A stretch of 64,000 nucleotides of DNA, taken from positions 21,170,103 to 21,234,102 of the forward strand of contig NC_087072.1 in NCBI RefSeq assembly GCF_026151205.1. Reading direction: 5' to 3'. The translations under genes were made by a program, and so were the position numbers. The DNA is from Bolinopsis microptera (taxonomy: Eukaryota; Ctenophora; Tentaculata; Lobata; Bolinopsidae). Position 1 is the first letter of the stretch. Every line of letters starts with the position of its first letter. This document shows positions 55,986-64,000 of this stretch, piece by piece. The notes under the pieces were generated by a model that was not told where the DNA came from, did no database searches, and was given only the letters and a program-made list of their open reading frames with translations.

Positions 55986-58549
55986 TGCCGTTTCACCAAA
56001 ATGACTCACCCAGCCACCCATCAATCATCAGATGGTAATGTAGTTCAGTGGTGATCCTCGCTTTTTGTAAACACTTAACTATGCATTATGCAAGTATGCA
56101 GTAGCTGGCTTTAGATAAATAAATTGGGCCGAGGAAACTGGTAGTATCAGTATCACCTCAAAACGTCAAGAATTAAAGCAATCATCCACATTATTAAAAT
56201 CATATCTGCTCGAGTAACTTACTTAAGTTACTTTTAAATTGTCTAGACTGTGAATGACTCCAAGATCGACGTTGATTGATCAGGAGAGATGATTACTTGA
56301 AAGATATCATAACTAGAACCCCCATTTTGCTGAAATGGTTTATATTTTGAGCAGAATTTGATCAGCTCCCTATTTTGACCGCTTTTTCCACTTATCAAGG
56401 CATATCTTATATTCAAGTTCAACTGTCACTATCAGATTAACCAAACTACCTCACACGTGTTTTGTTTATTTACGACAACATTGCACAAAATCACTAGTGT
56501 CCAGCTTACAGAGTATCGTTCATCAAGTGGAGACGTCTGTAGCAAGTGAAATGTGAATGGTAGTTGATAATGGCGTGCAGTTTTCGCCTACAAAAGTGAG
56601 CACACTTAAGGTAAACATGTCAAAAGTGGCCCTAACTAGTTAATTTTGCCAATAACAAAATTGGGCATATGTTGGGCAATATTAACGCAGATCTTGAATT
56701 AATAGAAATACCTTTACCTTAGGTGAAGATCGGCATGAGATCACAAATTTCCTGATTATGAACAAGTAAAACCATTCTATTCTTTTGTTATCTAAAACGA
56801 TGCTCCATTCATTGCAGAAATTTTCGACTGCGTACATTTTCGTCGGATTTTGCCACAAATACTTTTAGCAAAGGTATGTTCATACTGCACATATCGGATC
56901 ACGATTTAATCTATAACATCAGTCTAAAGTCTATACTAAACGTCTAAACGTCTGTAAAACAAAAAGGCGCATCATGTGCAGATTATTAAATTATTAGAAA
57001 GTATCCTCATAGAATGATCAACGAGACTTATGCACGTGTTATCATGAAATAGAATGTAGTATTATAGTAGCCAGTCCACAACCTGGCTCCATACTATGAA
57101 GGACTCGTTTTAATTCTAAATGAAAAGAATGCTATTACTACTACTAGTCTAGAAGTCTACTAGTACTAGTAATCGAGTCTACCTAATACATGTACTTTTC
57201 TATCTAAGTTATAATATAAGTAGAATGCAATGATCATCACGGCTTTTATACTCTTTATATCATTATACTATTTATCGTTTCGTGAATTGCACTTGTTTTC
57301 CACACGTTATGTGGTGTAGATTGATAGATTAAAATTTGATTATATCTGTATTATTTGATAAATAAAAAAACTCTACCCTTAGTGTAAAAAATAAAAATGT
57401 AACGTTTATACAACTGACTATGTACCAAATAATTTGAGCTAGCTTGATGGAGTTAGTGTTACGAATTTTTCGTGCTGTTCCAGACGTGATTCTTCATTGC
57501 ATTTCTCATTACAATGAGTAAACAGTAAAAGTGTGTGGGCATTGGCTACAAATACCAGAAATACGAGTTATCTCCTACTAAACATTATAGAGAAATTGTG
57601 GCGCTTGCTTTTTTCAAGTCGGTCAATAATTACCGTCACGCATGCACATATTTTTCAAACTTTGGATTGTTTTCTTATAACTTGATTTTTCATGCTCAGT
57701 TCACTTTTCTCAGCACATTTTAGTTCGCCTAATCTTATTAATATTACAAACTTCACAAATCAATTGCATGTCCTACAAGATTTTTGAAATTTAGTATCAG
57801 ACTAGTCATTTTATCAATTACATGGTTGGTTGTTAAATCTGTTGAAAAGACGATAGAAAAGTACTATATTTGGCCAATATAAATGTGGATTCTCTCCACC
57901 TTCAAAAATAATTAATCAGAAATAAATGCCACACCTATGACGTATAAATATAATTATAGAGTAGCTTGTTGTACCGAATATGGTACCATTTATCGTTGTT
58001 TTATAACTGACTTTTCAACCATTCAATCAACCTATAAAGTCAGATGTACGTCACTATCTCAAGATTTGACCTATTAATAGCTATTTAATATTTATGCACG
58101 GGAAATTTTTATATATAATAAAACTTGCACCAAATTTGACAAAATTTGTTTTGAAATTTTTGAGCACTCGACTGCAAGATAAGATTTGAAGTTGTTGCTT
58201 ATGTGTATTTTTGAAAACTTTACCTCGCCCCTTTTTGTCCTAGAAAAGAATTAGCGGAAAATGTAAACCATGTAAGCCATGCTCAAGTCGGAATATATTA
58301 TTAGAACTGTGCCGGAGTCAGCTCTGCAAATCAATCACATACTAGATGGAGGAGTGTAACTTTCTGGGCCTCTTATTGAAATTCTATGAATAGTTCTAAA
58401 GTTGTGTCAGATGTACCGCCCAGAACAGTAATGTCGTAGGTAAGATCAAAGATTTTCAAACAAGATGTGATAGAGTTGAGTTCATTGCTCTTTGTAAGGT
58501 AGAGTCCAAACCGTAATACACAGGTCATCTACTGTGCAATACCGTGTGA

Positions 58550-58598
58550 AGGAGAGAGAAGGAGGAGGAGGGAGGAGGAGGGAGGTGAGGTGTGAGAC
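58550..58598. repeat. Polypurine tract (GGAGGAGGA)
   Basis: An almost pure G/A stretch with GGAGGAGGAG units. Confidence 0.85.
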
Positions 58599-59054
58599 AT
58601 TAGTCTATGTGTTGATAAGGAGGGGCCCCTCTACCAGCAGCCGCCGTCCCTCACCAGGGAGAGACAGTTAATATACACTGTACTATAATAACTGCACTGT
58701 AGAAGTGATTAACGGTATAAGAAGAGCGACAGCTGGCTGCTTTTGTTGGCATTGTATTCCTCCTACTCCGTTGTCTCTTGTCATTGGTGTGATGACGACC
58801 ATGACATTGTTCCTCTGTTTGTACTTCGTTTACTTGTCATTTTGTAGGTTTAAAAGCGGTTTGATTTTTCGGGATTAACGCATTATGTATAGTTTTTTAT
58901 CAGCAAGAAATACACTTTACAGATTAATATACGATAAATTTCATCAACTGAAACTTACAATGGTCGTGGAGGGAGGGTTTGAAAAACCCTCTAACTTCGT
59001 AAAATTTTTTGATAACGTTTTACCGTTTAACAGTCTGTTTTCTTGAACTGACAC

Positions 59055-60102
59055 TTGTTTTACTTTTACCCCTCTTACTATTTTTCCAATCAACATTTTT
59101 TTAATTTCTTCAAAAAACGCAATTCCCTCCTACAAATATATCGTTTCATTCTGCGAACAGATCAATCAAGTATTACAATCGGGTGCGGAAATGTTCCAAA
59201 ATTCCACTATGGTGTGAACATCTTTAATAATTTACCTTGTCTGCTCCGCTGCCGTGATCTATTCGACACCTGTAAAAATAAACATCACAACACGAAAAAT
59301 AGGAGCATCATTATATAAATAAATAAATTCTAACATTTATTAAACGCCTTGACATTAAACATATGTTAAAGATATACCGAAAAATGACACTTTTAAGTCA
59401 TGTCATTCAAGCGAGACTGGAAATATCAAAATTATACACTTAGATATCGGCTCAGAAAACATTAATAAATATTCGGAATATTATTAATAACTATCAGCAA
59501 GAAAATTCATCAATGGACGTAAAATGATAAATTGATTTCCAGATAACTGCTCGCAACATCTATAGCTATAAACAAATACATGAGTTCTGTAGTTCACAGT
59601 TCACACGCACTGCATTTTACTAAAAGTCATCAATTCCTCACCAAGTTCTAACTTCAACATCAAATTGTTGGAATACTTGTAAATTGTAAGGAGACACCGT
59701 ACCTCACAGAGATACAGATGATTCTCTACTTTGCGTTTAAATGAAATGAATTGTCAATTAATTCAGTTGCTTTTATTTGAACGATCAGGATTCATATAAT
59801 CATATAATTGGCTTTTATTTTCTCCGCATTCCATGAAATTTGGTGTCATTGGTTCTACTTACTAGGATCTGCTTTTTGTCTTGATATGTCGCTGTACTAC
59901 CTTTTATTTCATACCTACAATACATTGTAAGGTTTCTGCTGTTACTTAGAGTTAGATTAGTGTGGTTTATCATAAAACTTTTGTTCAATTTACACATTTG
60001 CTCACATTACTCACAGTCAGCCGCTATGACATGGTTACCACCTTCTTTGTGTTGTTGGTTAATGATATGAGCGGGATATAAATACCTCATTTCATTTCAT
60101 AA
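59055..60102 (+). mobile_element. Possible decayed LINE 3' end
   Basis: The ORF 59055-59318 ends in a stretch (GVNIFNNLPCLLRCRDLF) reminiscent of the C-terminal region of non-LTR retrotransposon ORF2 proteins (…WNSLP..LR…). The sequence to 60102 ends GAGCGGGATATAAATACCTC followed by ATTTCATTTCAT, a tail style common in invertebrate LINEs. No catalytic RT motif is present. This is a tentative call. Confidence 0.3.
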
Positions 60103-60511
60103 ATGATCGATTAATTTAGAATAGAGGCAGTTCATAGTAAACCAACTTCAGCAGTGGAACTTCATTGCGCTTCGAACCGTCAGCCCCTGGAAATCATTTG
60201 ATAGTACCGTAAAATCCAAATCTTTTACTTTTTTAAAAATGCTCCGCCAATCTATGACAGGATATAATTTCCATAATGAAATATCACACGTCTGGTACCG
60301 GTTGTTGTTCAAACCCACAATGCACTGGTAGGATATGCCTAATTACTTGTTAGTCGTTATATTGTAACCTTGTAACAAACCGTGTGGTATTAAAACGTGC
60401 CAACTATGAAAACTTAATAAAATATAATTACACGTGACATCACACTAACTCTACTGTTCCACTGTCCACATTCAAACTGAAAAGCCGTAGTTACACAATA
60501 GACTCTGCGTC

Positions 60512-60649
60512 ATGAACGACACAACTTCCTACATATCACATACAACTTATGTTTGGGCACTTATTTTCGCTTTAATTGTTGTCGTATATTTCCTTTCGCT
60601 TTTGTTTCTGCTTATTTCTCGATCATCAGTGTTAAAACTTAAATACTAA
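60512..60649 (+). CDS. Putative 45-aa single-pass membrane microprotein
   Basis: A short ORF below usual length cut-offs. It has a polar N-terminus with a potential N-glycosylation site (MNDTTSY), then about 22 consecutive hydrophobic residues (VWALIFALIVVVYFLSLLFL), then a basic tail (ISRSSVLKLKY) and stop. By the positive-inside rule the N-terminus would be outside. It lies about 150 bp before the candidate exon at 60798, and an E-box (CACGTGAC) lies about 80 bp upstream. There is no homologue in the window. AT-rich DNA can encode hydrophobic runs by chance. Confidence 0.3.
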   Translation: MNDTTSYISHTTYVWALIFALIVVVYFLSLLFLLISRSSVLKLKY

Positions 60650-60797
60650 CTAATAACTAAAAGTTTGATGGTTTAATCATATTAATGTTTCGCCGCACTT
60701 CACGTAACAAATTCCCAGCAAATGCTGATATATCAACAATAACCCTGGAAGCCATATCTTTACGTCAACTGCTGTACACACGAAGAACACAACAACA

Positions 60798-60882
60798 ATG
60801 TCACTGAAGAAAGGGAACTCCACAAAGATCCCAACCACCAACAAGAAACTCCCTAAACTGCCAAAACTACCTGAAAGTTCAA
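60798..60882 (+). CDS. Candidate alternative first coding exon, Lys/Pro-rich
   Basis: ATG in an A-rich leader (ACAACAACAATG), 28 codons including KIPTTNKKLPKLPKLPESS, then the donor A|GTAAGTTC in phase 1. Codon composition and the low-complexity basic, proline-rich content look more like real coding DNA than the surroundings. It is the best supported of the four phase-1 candidates in 50-63.5 kb. The rest of the gene would lie beyond the right edge. Confidence 0.45.
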
Positions 60883-61908
60883 GTAAGTTCTTTTGAGTGA
60901 CACATAGGGAGACAGATTGGACAAAGTTTTAGTGATATTTCTATTTTCGATGACAAGGAGTCGTTGTACTTAAACCACCTAATTACTGGTCAGATTACAT
61001 TAATTAACGTAAGGATTCAATCTGTTCTTTTGGAGATAAACCATTTAACATCGGCGCCATCCGTGGTACAAAAAACACCGCGATTTACGATTCTATTTGC
61101 CCACAGTTAGCCAGTAAGAATAGTCACGTAATATTATGGACGGATTGAATGATTATAATCGATCTATTTACAAATATAAATCAAGTTTTAATAATTTCAT
61201 CACAACTTTATCACGATTATACCGGATTTCATTCCTTTGGCAGATGCTAATCTTTCGACCCTGACTCGGAATACGATTGCGATTACGATCAATAGAAATA
61301 ACATTTTATAAAATTGATATTTCTGTTAACCGATGAAATGGCCTACCATTGGATCAATGAATTATTTACAGGCCATTCATAAACTTTACATAATTAGTCT
61401 CAGAAACACGTCACATGTAATCACGCTTATTATATAAACCCTTTTTTATTTGCCGCTACAGATTTCATCAGCTTTCCTCCGCTCGCAATCTTCTCACAAT
61501 TGGTGACATTTGCTCTCCTGTGTCAGATAGTATAGTTATAAAAGTGCGACTGGGGACTACAGGCCCATCTCGGGTATCAGATATGATGCCACCTGAGCCT
61601 GCTGACCAGTGCTGATCTGTGCCAGGTATCAGGTGTCACCTCTCTCTCCCCACCCCTCCAGGGGAACCAGTGACTTGCAGTTCTCACTAGATATTATTGT
61701 GTTCTAGATGTTAGGTGGTTGTCCACTTTTTCCGTCTCTTACATTTTGAGAAGTAAAATAAAGAACTGAGTGTTGGCGCTGTTTGGTGCTAGGTTACTCA
61801 AAAGCTGTGGTACTGCCAGCAGCGGGTGTGCTGGTTGCCATGGTGACCAGTCTCTCTGACAGGGAACGTTAACTTAGTTCGTGCTTAGTTAATAGCAGGT
61901 CAACAGCT

Positions 61909-62107
61909 AGGTGTTCAGTACCAATAGTTGCTAGGTTACCACTATACTGGACCACCAAAAGTTGCTAGGTTACCACTATACTGGACCACCAATAGTTGCT
62001 AGGTTACCACTATACTGGACCACCAATAGTTGCTAGGTTACTACTATATTAGACCACTACTAGTTGCTAGGTGTTCAGTACCACTAATTGCTAGGTTACC
62101 ACTATAA
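61909..62107. repeat. 34-bp minisatellite with ATAGTTGCTAGGTTACC core
   Basis: GTTGCTAGG recurs at 61927, 61961, 61995 and 62029 with exact 34-bp spacing, then two diverged copies. Shares the GTTGCTAGGT word with the 53-kb array. Confidence 0.95.
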
Positions 62108-63518
62108 CCAACATGCTGAATGCGAGACTTGTCAACAGTGCTGTCAACTCCTGCATTCCTCTACACAAACCCTAACAGAATAGTTTTCATATTGCGTATC
62201 ATACTAAGTTCTTATATTGCACGCTTTATCTAATTTTTTACTTTAAATAACGTATAAACTGCTTAAATCTCATATTTCACGTACCAGACGGAATTTTAAG
62301 TTTTCACTTCGCGTACTCTATTATTCTACTATAAACTTCCTTTTCTCGAAAGATTTTATTGTAATATCGATATTGAAATTACCGAAAACTGAAAAATGAT
62401 TCAAAAGTTGTGATATTCGCATTTTTGGGTTCATTTTAGCTTCATTCAGTTTTAAAACTTGAAAACTTTGTAGTACGAGCAGATAATTTAAAATCTCGAA
62501 GCAATTTCAAGATTTGCTAATTTTAATTATAATTTTAATTATATTATAACATTAGCTAAGTTGTCATCATAATTCATACTATACACGTAGGTGTGCCACT
62601 TTTAACATAAGTTGTCAGAATTGGCCATAACTTTTAAAGTTCCCGACCTTTATGAGGCTTTTCCCTTAGTAGTTCATAACTCAGCTGACACCTCTATTTT
62701 ACAAACACAGTTTCAAGAGTATAAGCTTGCAACTTAACAAGGGGGTTGCAGAAAATAACAGAGTATTTTTATGAGGATTGAATCAATGTAGGGAGCCGAG
62801 TATTGGCATGCTCCAGCACATGAATACATATTATAATTATATGTATAACAACTAACACGTGCACTTCTGTCGACAGTAACTTGATCCTCTCCTAATCCGG
62901 ATCTCTATACTACACTTAATTGCCTCATCCACTCCTAAAATAACCGTATATTTATTTGTGCTGCCTAGATCGTTAGCGAGCTGTTGTTATATGTAATATA
63001 ACTCGTAGTAAGCTTGCTACAACACCAGTGTACATCATCACCGCCTACCTCATACGCTGCTCTTTAAGGTTAATTAATTATCACTACAATTATCTTTACA
63101 ATTATCTCTCTTATATACAGATTACTTTTATAGCAGTTCATTTACTTTTCAGCAGTCCAAGATACAGAGCACAGAGAGCTATATATTTTATCGTATAATA
63201 TAATTGCGTAATAATCTAGCGCGTTAGTGGAGGGAATATCATCTAGTTAAATTAAATTAAAGTATATGAACTTAGTGGAACTTAAGGGGGACGTGTCTCT
63301 CAGGTGACAAAGAGAATGGGCCTCCTCTCCACTTTATCTTAGCTGTCCAGCAGAGCCCAGTAATTCATTATTCTCCTCCCCATCACGCTCTCTGATGATA
63401 CCCTACCATCACAGCCTCAGTTACTCAGTTTTGTGAGTTCATATCTCTCTCGTTCGTTCCCCGTCTGTGACTCTGTTCTTTGACGATCACCCCTCTTCAA
63501 TCTTCCCTCACTAGCAAC

Positions 63519-63543
63519 ATGCCTAGCAACATGCCATCTTCAG
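63519..63543 (+). CDS. Candidate alternative first coding exon at the right edge
   Basis: ATG plus seven codons (MPSNMPSS), ending at G|GTAAGA in phase 1 after a pyrimidine-rich leader (TCTCTCTCG, CCCCTCTTCAATC). Weak alone; same phase as three other candidates upstream. Confidence 0.3.
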
Positions 63544-63671
63544 GTAAGAACTAGTTGTTCTAGGTACACTATTGTTGGTACATGCATTTTAAGAAACAGG
63601 ATTTCCACTGTAAATCCGTGAAGGTGGGCTTGATTCTTCGTCTTGTCAAGGACTAAGGTCTTATCCCCAAT

Positions 63672-63722
63672 AGTTCCCACCCAGAGTAGGCGGAGTTCCC
63701 ACCCAAAGTAGGCGGAGTTCCT
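63672..63722. repeat. 22-bp direct repeat, 2.3 copies
   Basis: AGTTCCCACCCAGAGTAGGC (22-bp unit ending GG) at 63672 and again at 63694 with one change; a third partial copy begins at 63716. Confidence 0.93.
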
Positions 63723-64000
63723 ACTTGTTGTATATATTATCTAGACAATAGATCCGGAAACAAGCAGCCTCGACAACAACTCCTGGACCTGGTGCTCCTA
63801 CAATAAGATTACGATAAATATCATATAACAAAATATAAATTAGTCAATATAGTCGAATAAAGGGCGTGATAGAGTATTACTAGTAAAGTAGTAGTTAGCT
63901 TGGCGCCCCTCTTTACCCTATCACGAGTACGTCAGTACAGCTACAAGAGCGTGTATTAAGTCTCCATATCTTGCGTTCCATTTTATCAGAGGTTGATCAC

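Larger units (their letters stand above)
62108..64000. other. Right-edge region
   Basis: No full gene was recognised. It contains the candidate first exon at 63519 and a 22-bp duplication at 63672. AT-rich DNA without a recognisable element fills 62.2-63.2 kb. Confidence 0.45.

Noticed and set aside
56818-56873. Possible internal exon (CAG acceptor, 56 bp open in the right phase, donor GTATGT) after the 53917 candidate
   Set aside because: Frame-compatible but very short and without similarity; likely chance in AT-rich DNA.

Overview
This is animal nuclear DNA: AT-rich, with spliced genes (GT..AG introns of about 120 bp to several kb), many miniature transposons, simple repeats and a LINE fragment. 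The gene families present (an ankyrin TRP channel, a CARF-type transcription factor, I29/C1A cysteine proteases with trefoil domains) point to a marine invertebrate, possibly an early-branching lineage such as a ctenophore, cnidarian or sponge. The sequence alone does not settle the lineage. No rRNA, tRNA, CRISPR array or prokaryotic operon was recognised.

Layout. (1) 2.2-10.6 kb: two tandem, same-strand paralogous genes for short TRPA-like channels (710 and 715 aa). The first is split into 5 exons and its introns hold several unrelated transposable elements. The second has 3 exons and compact introns. (2) 14.5-25.8 kb: a gene for a CARF/ALS2CR8-family (calcium-responsive) transcription factor with about ten exons, a 7 kb first intron, and at least two plausible alternative first exons, each lying downstream of TCACGTGA palindromes. 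(3) 26.5-42.2 kb: a cluster of five intronless cysteine protease genes, two on the minus strand (one a pseudogene) and three on the plus strand. Each intact protein has a signal peptide, an I29 propeptide, a papain-type peptidase, a trefoil (P) domain and a C-terminal beta/gamma-crystallin-like domain, an architecture that looks unusual. The cluster is interrupted by a 3'-truncated LINE and an 803-bp hAT-like element. (4) 42.2-64 kb: no conventional gene is visible. The stretch contains several TIR elements, striking palindromic and GTTGCTAGGT-type minisatellites, a possible LINE 3' tail, a 45-codon ORF for a putative single-pass membrane microprotein, and four short ATG-plus-donor exons that all end in phase 1. 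The last could be alternative first exons of a gene running off the right edge.

How genes relate: the TRP pair arose by local duplication. The protease cluster arose by repeated duplication that carried promoter blocks along (one block shared by the minus copies, another by the plus copies). Its very uniform ends and variable catalytic middle suggest gene conversion plus divergence. Exon joins were made by eye from reading frame, splice signals and paralogue or family alignment; no transcript evidence was available.
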